Assembly (NCBI GenBank): GCA_964525185.1
Contig: CAZGFQ010000013.1
Coordinates: 1-49,053 of the forward strand
Length of the DNA: 49,053 nucleotides
Reading direction: 5' to 3'
Origin: JABHGY01 sp964525185
GTDB lineage: Bacteria; Fidelibacterota; Marinisomatia; Marinisomatales; UBA1611
The notes under the pieces were generated by a model that saw nothing but the letters and a program-made list of their open reading frames with translations, was not told the origin of the DNA and did no database searches. The first letter of the stretch is position 1; each line of letters opens with the position of its first letter. Below, one piece after another: positions 23,907 to 31,857 of this stretch. Made by a program: the position numbers and the translations under genes.

Positions 23907-25361
23907 ATGTCTCATCATAAAACAGGCTCCGACTTATTTCACGAAATCCAGCACGCATTTATTGGATTAAATACAGAATACACGCTTGCAACGGGTGAAA
24001 CCACTAAACGAATATATTTAGATTCTACCGCATCCACATTAATGATGAAGCCAGCACATGATGCAGTGGAAAAATTTAATCATCATTATTCAAATACCCA
24101 CAGTACACTTCATTTTGGCGCAAAAATATCTACAGATTATTATCATTGGGCTCATAAAAGAATTTTATCTTTTTTGGGAGCAGACCCGGAAACATATGCA
24201 TGTTTTTTTACAGGAAGTGGAACGACCGCTGGGATGAATCGCTTGGCGAGAGTTTTTAAACATTCTCGACCCGAAAAAGAATTAGCCATCGTATCCATTA
24301 TGGAACATCATTCAAATGATTTACCCCATCGGAAACATATGGATAAAATCATTCATGTTCCGCTGAAAGAAAGAAAAGGAAAGCTTGGTTGTGTATGTAT
24401 TGAAACACTTGAATCCATCTGCAAAGAGAATGAAGGTCAATTAAATTATATTGCTTTAACGGGCGTGAGTAATGTGACTGGAATCATGAATCCCATATAT
24501 GAAGCAGCAGAAATTGCTCATAAATATGGTGCCTATATGGTTGTTGATGGCGCTCAATTAGCAGCTCATGTTCCAGTGCAAATGTGTGACCCGCATCATC
24601 CTAATAGGAATATTGATGCAATTGTTTTTTCTGGACATAAAACATATTACCCCGGATCTCCCGGAGCGGTCGTAGCTCGAAAAGATTTATTGTTATCAGT
24701 TGAGCCAGAAGAAGTGGGCGGCGGTATGGTTCAGGATGTATTTGTAGATAATTATGTTGTTAAATCTTCGTTCCCAGATCGTGAAGAAGCTGGGACTCCC
24801 AATATCCCCGGTGCCATTGGACTTGCAGTTGCAGTAGATATTTTAGATCGAATAGGGATGCATTTTCTTTTTGAAGAAGAAGATCAATTAATTCAATTAG
24901 CTTTAGAAAAAATGAAACCAATCCCTGGAATTCGGATTTATGGAGAAACAAATACAGACCATTGTAAACGTGTTGCTTCTATTTCATTCAATATGAAAGA
25001 GTTGGATCATGGATTAACAGCTGCAATTCTAAATGATTATTTTAATATTGCTGTTCGCAATGATTGTTTTTGTGCACATCCGTATGTAAAAGAGATGATT
25101 ATGGATGATTTGATGTCTGGAATAGAAGATGTGGACATGGATGATATTGCAGATTATGTTGAATTAAAGCGGGGGATGGTTCGGGCTAGTTTTGGACTTT
25201 ATTCGACAAAAGATGATGTCATTGCTCTAGCGGATGCCCTTATGGATATTGCCAACAATACAGAAAAGTACACCGAAAAATATCAAGTGGACTCTAACGG
25301 GAATTATGTCCACACATCCTTTAAATTTGATTTTAAACCATTTTATCCAATCGGGAAATAG
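23907..25361 (+). CDS. Class V aminotransferase-fold PLP enzyme (cysteine desulfurase/selenocysteine lyase-like)
   Basis: This 484-residue PLP-dependent enzyme belongs to the NifS/CsdA-like subgroup. The cofactor lysine is Lys245 in F-S-G-H-K-T-Y-Y-P-G-S-P-G. Preceding features include F-F-T-G-S-G-T-T-A-G-M-N (PLP phosphate loop), E-H-H-S-N-D-L-P and V-D-G-A-Q (PLP ring Asp). A cysteine-rich N-D-C-F-C-A-H-P-Y lies near residue 390. It is longer than housekeeping NifS/SufS (~400 residues), so it belongs to the less studied ~480-residue group. There is a 71-nt gap after DUF1838 and no suf/isc genes nearby. A role in cleaving a nitrogen- or sulfur-carbon bond in this regulon is possible, but it might be an independent gene. 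Confidence 0.88.
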   Translation: MSHHKTGSDLFHEIQHAFIGLNTEYTLATGETTKRIYLDSTASTLMMKPAHDAVEKFNHHYSNTHSTLHFGAKISTDYYHWAHKRILSFLGADPETYACFFTGSGTTAGMNRLARVFKHSRPEKELAIVSIMEHHSNDLPHRKHMDKIIHVPLKERKGKLGCVCIETLESICKENEGQLNYIALTGVSNVTGIMNPIYEAAEIAHKYGAYMVVDGAQLAAHVPVQMCDPHHPNRNIDAIVFSGHKTYYPGSPGAVVARKDLLLSVEPEEVGGGMVQDVFVDNYVVKSSFPDREEAGTPNIPGAIGLAVAVDILDRIGMHFLFEEEDQLIQLALEKMKPIPGIRIYGETNTDHCKRVASISFNMKELDHGLTAAILNDYFNIAVRNDCFCAHPYVKEMIMDDLMSGIEDVDMDDIADYVELKRGMVRASFGLYSTKDDVIALADALMDIANNTEKYTEKYQVDSNGNYVHTSFKFDFKPFYPIGK

Positions 25362-25376
25362 ACAAGTATTTCTTTA

Positions 25377-25419
25377 TGTGACCTAGATCACGCACAACTT
25401 TTTATATATAGATTATAAT
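25377..25419 (+). promoter_or_regulatory. Predicted CRP/FNR-type activator site with TATAAT promoter
   Basis: TGTGA-CCTAGA-TCACG (25377-25392) matches the CRP half-sites TGTGA-N6-TCAC. TATAAT lies at 25414-25419. If transcription starts 7 nt after it (about 25426), the palindrome is centred at -41.5, the class II activator spacing. No good -35 box is present, as expected for an activator-dependent promoter. It serves the gene at 25504. Confidence 0.65.
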
Positions 25420-25472
25420 GACTTTTTCTCTCTAACTTCATCAAGACCTGCAATTCTCTCATTTGGTCCGTG

Positions 25473-25488
25473 AGGTTAATCATAACCT
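25473..25488 (+). promoter_or_regulatory. Leader hairpin just before the ribosome binding site
   Basis: AGGTTA-ATCA-TAACCT forms a perfect 6-bp stem with a 4-nt loop, ending 2-3 nt before the TGAGGAG Shine-Dalgarno (25491-25497) of the 1185-residue protein. It could stabilise the mRNA or modulate translation. Confidence 0.45.
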
Positions 25489-25503
25489 ATTGAGGAGTCT
25501 GTT

Positions 25504-28500
25504 ATGATCACATTACGTCAATTTTCGACAATCTTAATTACCATATCGTTTCTTTTTGCTTCAGGGGAAAAATCAGTTCAACAAACGGAAATAATTCCAA
25601 CATCTGATCAGCAAATAAACACCAAACACCTATCACAATTGCGACTTGAAAAAGATGCGCAAAAGGATGTTATGCGACAATTGTTAAAAACATCTGCAAA
25701 ATCAAATCCAGAAAAGTCACAATCTCAAATGCTTCAATCTGTGAAAAATGTTATTCCAAAAACACCATTCAAATCATTTGAAAAACCAAATGTAAAGCAT
25801 TTAAAGGCAGATGATTACTTAAAAAATGATAACGTCTATTCTAATTTTCGTCATGAAAATAGACCGCCGGCTGAACTAAGGATTGAATCTTATTCAAGAG
25901 ATGCATCCTTTATTGAAGGAATTGTTAGAGATTTTGATGGAAATCCAATGAGTGGAGTCACTGTTTATTGTGAATTATGGGAGACAGAAGAATCTGATTC
26001 ATCTGTTACAAATGAAAATGGATATTATCACATATCCACAGATCAGTCTGATGTGTTTTATTGGCTATATATTGAACAAGATGAATATTGGTATGATGAA
26101 TCATCCGTTTGGGTCGAGTCAGATGGAAGTCAATTTGACTTTCATCTTGGAGAGACGAGTTCTACAGCATCTATTTGGATCAGTTATACCGATGAAGAAG
26201 GAAATGAAGTGCCATTTGTAGAAACGAATTCGCCGGAATCTCCACAAATTAGTTTTGCAGCACCAGATGGGCTTGATGCTATGACTGTATGGCCTTCGGA
26301 TATGGTTCATATTTCTGGATGGTCTGAAGAATACGGTCATGCTGACGTCACATTAGAAGGGGTTGAAGCTGGCCAAAATTATGATATTGAAATCATGTTC
26401 AGCGACTCCACAGGGCCGGGATTTGAATTTACAGATTTTGAAGTCACATTAAATGGTGGATCAAGTGCTGATATTGAAGCAGGGGAATCGGTGACGGTTA
26501 CATTAACATTTGATTCTCACGGAGAAGGACCATTTGCAGGATTATTATCTTTATTTTATGATGCAAATTTCAATGATACTCTTGAGCCACAACAAGATAT
26601 TAATCTTATGCATTTGATGGATGGAGTTCCTGCGATTTGGCTTGTTGATAATATGGATGATGATGAAAATTTAGAAGTGGGTGTTTATGAAATCACTTTA
26701 AGTGTGGATGATGAAAATGATGATTTTTTCTGGCTCATGTTACAAAATACTTCATTGCTTTTTACAAGTTTTAATCCTGAAACAAATACGTTTGGTGATA
26801 ATCCGGCTATATTAAATGTGGGTGGATTTGAGTCTGATTATTCTATTTCCGGTGGAACGAATCCAGAAACATCGAATATGTTTGTTATTGTATTTTCAGA
26901 AGGAGATGATGAAAGTGGGTTTTTTCTTACCATGACTCAAGAGGATGGATCATTTCATGTGGATGTTTCTGATGGAGGAGAATATGTTTTATTTATGGTG
27001 AGTGAATTTGGAATCAATCAAAATCTATATGCAGATCCTTTTGCTCAAATGGCAAACGTAGAAGGAGAAGAAACAGGATTTATATTTGACATTTATGAAT
27101 ATACAACATTGGTCCACGGGCATGTTTGGAACCCCGAAGGTGAACCCGTTCATGGAGCAGATATCTCATTTGAATATTTTGATGATACGGGTGAAGGGTA
27201 TTGGACAAATAGCACAACAAATCCAGACGGATATTATGAATGTTGGGTCAATGGTGGACTCGATTATGATGTTTATGTATGGGCAGAAGGATACAATGAA
27301 TGGATTGACGATGTTCATATTGATTATGTTGATGATTTTGAATTCAATATTCAATTAGATTATCATGGTGGCGGTGAGCACGGCTATTTAGAAGGTGTTG
27401 TTTGGTCTGCTGCTGGAGATCCATATCCCATTCCAAATGCATGGGTTTCAGCTTATAATAATTATGATGGTGATTATTTTGACGCCGAAACAGACGAAAA
27501 TGGCCATTATTGGATGGAAGTTCCTGCTGGGAATTATGAAATGGAAGCATTTGCAGAAGGATTTAGTACAGAATGGGTTAATGTAGATGTTTATCCAAAT
27601 GAAGCTACATTTGTCGATTTCTATTTATATCCTGAATGGGAAGCCTCTATCAGTGGCGTTGTGATGGACGTAAATGGTGAGCGACTTGCTGGGGCTCGAA
27701 TTGAAGCTAGGAATTTAGATGGCGATGGTTGGTCTAAATCTACATTTACCGATGATATGGGCATGTTTGAATTAAATCTTCCTGGTGGTGTGTATGATGT
27801 TGCTGCTGGTGCAGAAGGATATTTCAGATCCTGGCAATATGGAGTAGAAGTATGGGATGAGGGTACTTGGCTGGACTTTACATTATCTCCGGTTGAAAAT
27901 TTTGATGGATCGATGAGTGGATTTGTTGGATTATCCGGTGGTGACGAAAATCAATGGCGATTTATTGCTGTTATTAACGATCAATATGAAGCATTTAGAT
28001 TTTCAGAAGATGGTCATTATGAAATCCCGCTTGTGAATGGAGTTTACGATTTCTTTGCGGGAGCTGAAGGATATGAAGATATTTATATTCCCAGTGCCGT
28101 TGTCATTGAAAATAATGATATCATTTTTGATATTACTTTATTCCAAGAAGGGATGGCACACCCGCCCCATATTGAATGGTTTGGTGATGTCCCGGAAGAT
28201 CAAGGATTGCAAATGCGCCTTGTCTGGAATCCTGGTAACCCAGGAGACTGGGAAAGTTTTACAGGATATTCTATTTGGCGGAAAGTGAATGATGCTCCTA
28301 TTGAATTATGGGATTTTGTTGCAACTGTTCCTTGGCATGGGATGCAACCTTATAGCATGGTTGTTCCTACTTTAGGAAATGCTACACCGATGGATACAGT
28401 TTGGAGTACATTCATGGTTTCTGCACATACCTGGGATCCAAACTATTTTCTAGATTCTGAACCGGTGACAGGTTTCTCTGTGGATAATATTCATCCTGGA

Positions 28501-29061
28501 GCACCGGGCGGTGTTGGTGCTGTTGGAAATGACGACGGAGTTCTTATTTCTTGGAATCGATCTCATGCACCTGATTTTGATTATCATAAAATCTATCGCC
28601 ATGACATTGGATCCGGTGAACCAGCCACTGTCTTTACCACGATTGATACTTTTTATGTGGATGGTGTTGGATTGGGGAATTATGAATACTGGGTTACAAC
28701 CATGGATTATAATGGAAATGAAAGTGAAGCATCCGATATTGTAACGATAATGTTATCCACCAATGATGGATCATCCATTCCCACTCATTTTGCGCTAAAG
28801 CAGAATTATCCAAATCCATTTAATCCAAGTACACAGATTCAATATGCATTACCGAATGATGCGAATGTATCTGTTACCATTTATGATGTGATTGGGCGTC
28901 AAGTGCGTTCTTTAGTTCAAGAAGATAAATCTGCCGGCTATCATACCGCTCTATGGAATGCCACAAACGATTTAGGATTTCCCGTATCAGCGGGTGTTTA
29001 TATTTATTCCATTCAGGCTGGGGATTATCGAGCAGTGAAAAAAATGATCCTTATGAAATAA
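25504..29061 (+). CDS. Large secreted multi-domain protein with carboxypeptidase-regulatory-like repeats and type IX-type sorting domain
   Basis: This 1185-residue exported protein has a signal peptide M-I-T-L-R-Q-F-S-T-I-L-I-T-I-S-F. A linker rich in K/Q/S (about 20-135) follows. Then come several CarboxypepD_reg-like Ig beta domains, at about 138-215, 540-615, 630-705, 710-780 and 785-860. Each has a G-x-V ... G-x-x-V/A ... T-D-x-x-G-x-Y/F pattern. An Fn3-like domain lies near 1010-1090. The C-terminal ~87 residues (Q-N-Y-P-N-P-F-N-P-S-T ... A-G-V-Y-I-Y-S) are a Por/T9SS-type sorting domain that directs export and surface anchoring. Composition is very acidic. It is driven by its own promoter with a CRP/FNR-like site and ends at a strong terminator. 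No enzymatic motif is seen; adhesion or a structural surface role is likely. Confidence 0.87.
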   Translation: MITLRQFSTILITISFLFASGEKSVQQTEIIPTSDQQINTKHLSQLRLEKDAQKDVMRQLLKTSAKSNPEKSQSQMLQSVKNVIPKTPFKSFEKPNVKHLKADDYLKNDNVYSNFRHENRPPAELRIESYSRDASFIEGIVRDFDGNPMSGVTVYCELWETEESDSSVTNENGYYHISTDQSDVFYWLYIEQDEYWYDESSVWVESDGSQFDFHLGETSSTASIWISYTDEEGNEVPFVETNSPESPQISFAAPDGLDAMTVWPSDMVHISGWSEEYGHADVTLEGVEAGQNYDIEIMFSDSTGPGFEFTDFEVTLNGGSSADIEAGESVTVTLTFDSHGEGPFAGLLSLFYDANFNDTLEPQQDINLMHLMDGVPAIWLVDNMDDDENLEVGVYEITLSVDDENDDFFWLMLQNTSLLFTSFNPETNTFGDNPAILNVGGFESDYSISGGTNPETSNMFVIVFSEGDDESGFFLTMTQEDGSFHVDVSDGGEYVLFMVSEFGINQNLYADPFAQMANVEGEETGFIFDIYEYTTLVHGHVWNPEGEPVHGADISFEYFDDTGEGYWTNSTTNPDGYYECWVNGGLDYDVYVWAEGYNEWIDDVHIDYVDDFEFNIQLDYHGGGEHGYLEGVVWSAAGDPYPIPNAWVSAYNNYDGDYFDAETDENGHYWMEVPAGNYEMEAFAEGFSTEWVNVDVYPNEATFVDFYLYPEWEASISGVVMDVNGERLAGARIEARNLDGDGWSKSTFTDDMGMFELNLPGGVYDVAAGAEGYFRSWQYGVEVWDEGTWLDFTLSPVENFDGSMSGFVGLSGGDENQWRFIAVINDQYEAFRFSEDGHYEIPLVNGVYDFFAGAEGYEDIYIPSAVVIENNDIIFDITLFQEGMAHPPHIEWFGDVPEDQGLQMRLVWNPGNPGDWESFTGYSIWRKVNDAPIELWDFVATVPWHGMQPYSMVVPTLGNATPMDTVWSTFMVSAHTWDPNYFLDSEPVTGFSVDNIHPGAPGGVGAVGNDDGVLISWNRSHAPDFDYHKIYRHDIGSGEPATVFTTIDTFYVDGVGLGNYEYWVTTMDYNGNESEASDIVTIMLSTNDGSSIPTHFALKQNYPNPFNPSTQIQYALPNDANVSVTIYDVIGRQVRSLVQEDKSAGYHTALWNATNDLGFPVSAGVYIYSIQAGDYRAVKKMILMK
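28798..29061 (+). repeat. Duplicated sorting-domain module, copy 1
   Basis: This 264-bp 3' end (87 residues plus stop) is nearly identical to 30260-30523. My hand alignment gives 16 base differences, of which 15 are silent and one changes His to Tyr. The sequence upstream of the module is unrelated in the two genes. Confidence 0.9.
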
Positions 29062-29083
29062 GAAGGTTAATCAAATATCAAAA

Positions 29084-29116
29084 GTAAAAAAGGCAGTGGT
29101 TTCACTGCCTTTTTTG
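29084..29116 (+). terminator. Rho-independent terminator
   Basis: AAAAAAGGCAGTG-GTTT-CACTGCCTTTTTT makes a perfect 13-bp stem counting the A/T flank, followed by a T-rich tail. It ends the 1185-residue surface protein gene. A degraded copy recurs at 33120. Confidence 0.9.
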
Positions 29117-29125
29117 TTTCAGTAG

Positions 29126-29145
29126 ATTACATTTAAGAATGTAAT
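29126..29145. promoter_or_regulatory. Perfect 8-bp inverted repeat upstream of the beta-propeller gene
   Basis: ATTACATT-TAAG-AATGTAAT lies 61 nt before the start at 29207 and just after the terminator. It may be an operator. The stem is AT-rich and lacks a T tract, so it is not a typical terminator. Confidence 0.45.
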
Positions 29146-29206
29146 AATACTTGGAAATGAAGTAGGGGGGGGTAAGTTTTCCAAAACAAGATTAAGGAGT
29201 ATTATT

Positions 29207-30523
29207 ATGTTTTGGTCATATTTTTTAAAACTATCTTCTGTAATTATCTTTTTAGGTTGTTTAATAATCCCCGGAAATTTATTCTCTCAATGGGAAAGAC
29301 AGTCAAGCGGATTGCCTAATGATTGGCATGCTGGGTATGCAATAGATGCAGCTGATGAAAATAATGTCGTTATTTCCATACATGATAACAGTATATCACA
29401 TGTGTATAAATCGCAAAATGGTGGCAACGATTGGTCTGAATGTTTTTCTTCGGATAGCATAAGTTTTATAGACATTTCCATTATTGATGAAAACCACATT
29501 TGGGGTTGCGCTTGGCCGGCATATATATACTCAACCACGGATGGATGTAGTACATGGGTGCGACAGTTTTCCGATACAACACTTACAGATTTTATGAATT
29601 ATATTGAAATGTTTGATGTCAATAATGGAATTGCAATGGGAGATGGGGTGTTAGACCCTGAAGGGCCAGCTACCATTTTGAAAACAACAGATGGTGGACT
29701 TCATTGGGTATCTGTAAACGATTCTGCTTTTGGTAGTCATTCGGCAAATGTTTGGCGAAGAATTGATTTTGTAAACCCGGATGTTGGCTATTTCTTTGAA
29801 AGTGGGAGTGTACCGCAATATTTATTTAAAACAACGAATGGGGGGTATAATTGGACACAAACTAATTATCCTGATTATGCAAATCTTATCAAGTTTTATG
29901 ATGAAAATATTGGTTTAACTCTTCCTCGAAATAATGAACTATACCGCACCATTGATGGGGGGGAAACATGGGAGCATATTGAATGTAATATTGGGGGTCC
30001 ACATGATATTGAATTTTCACCTGATGACCCGGCAAAAGTATGGGCTGCCGTGGGAGTTCATACCTATTTTAGTGGCGACACAGGCCGAACGTGGGCTCCA
30101 CAAGAAATGGCACATGGCTATTATCGTACTTCCAATGATATTGTTTTTGTAAATGATTCTATGGGATGGGTTATAAAAAATGGTCGTGTTTTTTACACAT
30201 CTAACGGGGGTGGGACTCTCTCCATAGATTCAAAAATCATTCCAGATGATTCTATTTTAAAGCAGAATTATCCGAATCCATTTAATCCAAGCACTCAAAT
30301 TCAATATGCATTGCCAAATGATGCGAATGTATCTGTGACTATTTATGATGTGATTGGGCGTCAAGTGCGTTCTTTAGTCCAAGAAGATAAATCTGCCGGT
30401 TATTATACCGCATTATGGAATGCCACAAACGATTTAGGATTTCCCGTATCAGCGGGTGTATATATTTATTCCATTCAAGCTGGGGATTATCGAGCTGTGA
30501 AAAAAATGATCCTTATGAAATAA
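29207..30523 (+). CDS. Secreted YCF48/sortilin-like beta-propeller with type IX-type sorting domain
   Basis: This 438-residue exported protein has a signal peptide (S-S-V-I-I-F-L-G-C-L-I-I-P-G-N-L-F-S-Q). The body (about 30-345) is a BNR/YCF48-type propeller with repeated T-x-D-G-G-x-x-W blades: S-Q-N-G-G-N-D-W, T-T-D-G-G-L-H-W, T-T-N-G-G-Y-N-W, T-I-D-G-G-E-T-W, S-G-D-T-G-R-T-W. The last 87 residues are a T9SS-type sorting domain, nearly identical to that of the previous gene. A Shine-Dalgarno (TTAAGGAG) lies 8 nt before ATG. Such proteins are surface-displayed. No enzymatic site is seen, and the ligand is unknown. Confidence 0.87.
   Translation: MFWSYFLKLSSVIIFLGCLIIPGNLFSQWERQSSGLPNDWHAGYAIDAADENNVVISIHDNSISHVYKSQNGGNDWSECFSSDSISFIDISIIDENHIWGCAWPAYIYSTTDGCSTWVRQFSDTTLTDFMNYIEMFDVNNGIAMGDGVLDPEGPATILKTTDGGLHWVSVNDSAFGSHSANVWRRIDFVNPDVGYFFESGSVPQYLFKTTNGGYNWTQTNYPDYANLIKFYDENIGLTLPRNNELYRTIDGGETWEHIECNIGGPHDIEFSPDDPAKVWAAVGVHTYFSGDTGRTWAPQEMAHGYYRTSNDIVFVNDSMGWVIKNGRVFYTSNGGGTLSIDSKIIPDDSILKQNYPNPFNPSTQIQYALPNDANVSVTIYDVIGRQVRSLVQEDKSAGYYTALWNATNDLGFPVSAGVYIYSIQAGDYRAVKKMILMK
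30260..30523 (+). repeat. Duplicated sorting-domain module, copy 2
   Basis: This is the second copy of the 264-bp sorting-domain coding module (see 28798-29061). Most differences are silent, which points to purifying selection after duplication or to recurrent gene conversion. Confidence 0.9.
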
Positions 30524-30753
30524 GTATTAACCTTTCATAAATCAGTATAACAAAAGTAAAAAAGAGTGTTCTACCATAGACATGGTTTAAAGTTATCAGA
30601 ATTAAAGAAGCCTTGGAATATAGGATTGGACAGCTGGTGTAGGTTTGAGAGATTAATAAAGAAAATCCTATCCGAATGTAAAATAAGGATTAGTAATATT
30701 ATAGAGTTAAATTCATGTGCATTTGTCAATTATGAAACTTATAGAAGTAAGTT
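30524..30753. other. 230-nt intergenic region with a terminator remnant
   Basis: Near 30546 the sequence CAGTATAACAAAAGTAAAAA and then AGAGTG resembles the 5' half of the terminators at 29084 and 33120. The complementary arm and T tract are missing. A 63-codon open frame at 30566-30757 has no Shine-Dalgarno and no recognisable protein features. Nothing else is seen here. Confidence 0.5.
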
Positions 30754-31842
30754 ATGAATAAATATTTATTGACGTTATTTATATTATTCCAATTATCCTT
30801 CGGTAATAATCGGAATCCTACCGAGCTAAACATTTACGTACACAACCTTAATCCACCTGTTTCATGTACTATCACACTTACAGCTATTGGCAATATTTAT
30901 GATGAAGATTATGATTTAACATCTCAATATAATTCTGCCCAAAAAACGAGCAGTTTATGTTCTTTTGAATTCTTAGGAGATCATGTAGACTCACAAACGG
31001 GAGGTGAGTTTACTTTTGGATATGGAATCTACCAAATTCAGGTAAGTACTAATTCATCTTCGTATTATATAAATGTTGATTTTGCAGATTGTAATTATCG
31101 TTATGAAAGCCCTTTGACATCAGATATGGGAGTGATTTTCGATTTAAGTTCTAATTCAATATCAATTAAATATAGTGGAGATAGTTATCCCATTTCAAAT
31201 GGTGAAACTGAACATATTTGGGATCAACCAGGTGGACCCACACCTGATGCTTATTGTTTCTCAGTTACTCCAGTTTCAGGATTAAATGTACAAAATAGTT
31301 CAAATCACCCTTCTCTATCATGGCTGACATCCGGACAAGGAATTACCTACGATGTATGGCGATCAAATGATGGTAATAATTCTGTTTTAATTCAACAAAA
31401 TATTTCAAATACTTCTTTTGTGGATCAAGCCATACAGCTCTGTTGTGGAAGTGATCGTCATGAACACTGTTATGATGTTTATGCGAATTATCAAGGGAAC
31501 TCACCTTCAAATTATGATAATGTATGTATTACATCAAAAAGTAACTCAATTTCAAGGCAAGTTTTTAATGATAACAATAATTCTCAAATAAAAAATAAAG
31601 TTTTTCCAAATCCTTTTAATTCCACAGTTCAATATTACTTTTCATTAAAAGCGTCGAATGAAATCATATTTTCAGTGAATAATATTCAAGGCCAAAGGAT
31701 TAGCGCTGAATCACTTGGAGCTTTTAAAAAGGGAGATCACCATTTTAATTGGAATGCAGATGCCTATCCTTCTGGTGTTTATTACATAACTATAATTGGA
31801 AATAATTTCAGTGATACTAAAAAAGTGCTTTTAGTAAAATAA
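30754..31842 (+). CDS. Secreted protein with a C-terminal sorting domain
   Basis: This 362-residue protein has a signal peptide (M-N-K-Y-L-L-T-L-F-I-L-F-Q-L-S-F-G). Its C-terminal ~80 residues are a divergent Por/T9SS-type sorting domain (F-P-N-P-F-N-S-T-V-Q ... S-G-V-Y-Y-I-T ... K-K-V-L-L-V-K). The middle has no domain I can name. Residues ~170-260 look Fn3-like (W-L-T-S-G-Q-G-I-T-Y-D-V-W-R-S-N-D-G). Cysteines occur as C-C-G-S-D-R-H-E-H-C, perhaps forming disulfides in the exported state. It is followed by the lipoprotein gene after 15 nt, so the two are probably co-transcribed. Function unknown. Confidence 0.78.
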   Translation: MNKYLLTLFILFQLSFGNNRNPTELNIYVHNLNPPVSCTITLTAIGNIYDEDYDLTSQYNSAQKTSSLCSFEFLGDHVDSQTGGEFTFGYGIYQIQVSTNSSSYYINVDFADCNYRYESPLTSDMGVIFDLSSNSISIKYSGDSYPISNGETEHIWDQPGGPTPDAYCFSVTPVSGLNVQNSSNHPSLSWLTSGQGITYDVWRSNDGNNSVLIQQNISNTSFVDQAIQLCCGSDRHEHCYDVYANYQGNSPSNYDNVCITSKSNSISRQVFNDNNNSQIKNKVFPNPFNSTVQYYFSLKASNEIIFSVNNIQGQRISAESLGAFKKGDHHFNWNADAYPSGVYYITIIGNNFSDTKKVLLVK

Positions 31843-31857
31843 AAAGGGATTAATATT

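Noticed and set aside
28798..30523. Insertion sequence or composite transposon bounded by the duplicated module
   Set aside because: The copies are in-frame coding 3' ends without terminal inverted repeats or a transposase.
30566..30757. 63-codon open frame between two surface genes
   Set aside because: No Shine-Dalgarno, no signal peptide or domain, and it overlaps the start of the next gene. It is probably chance.
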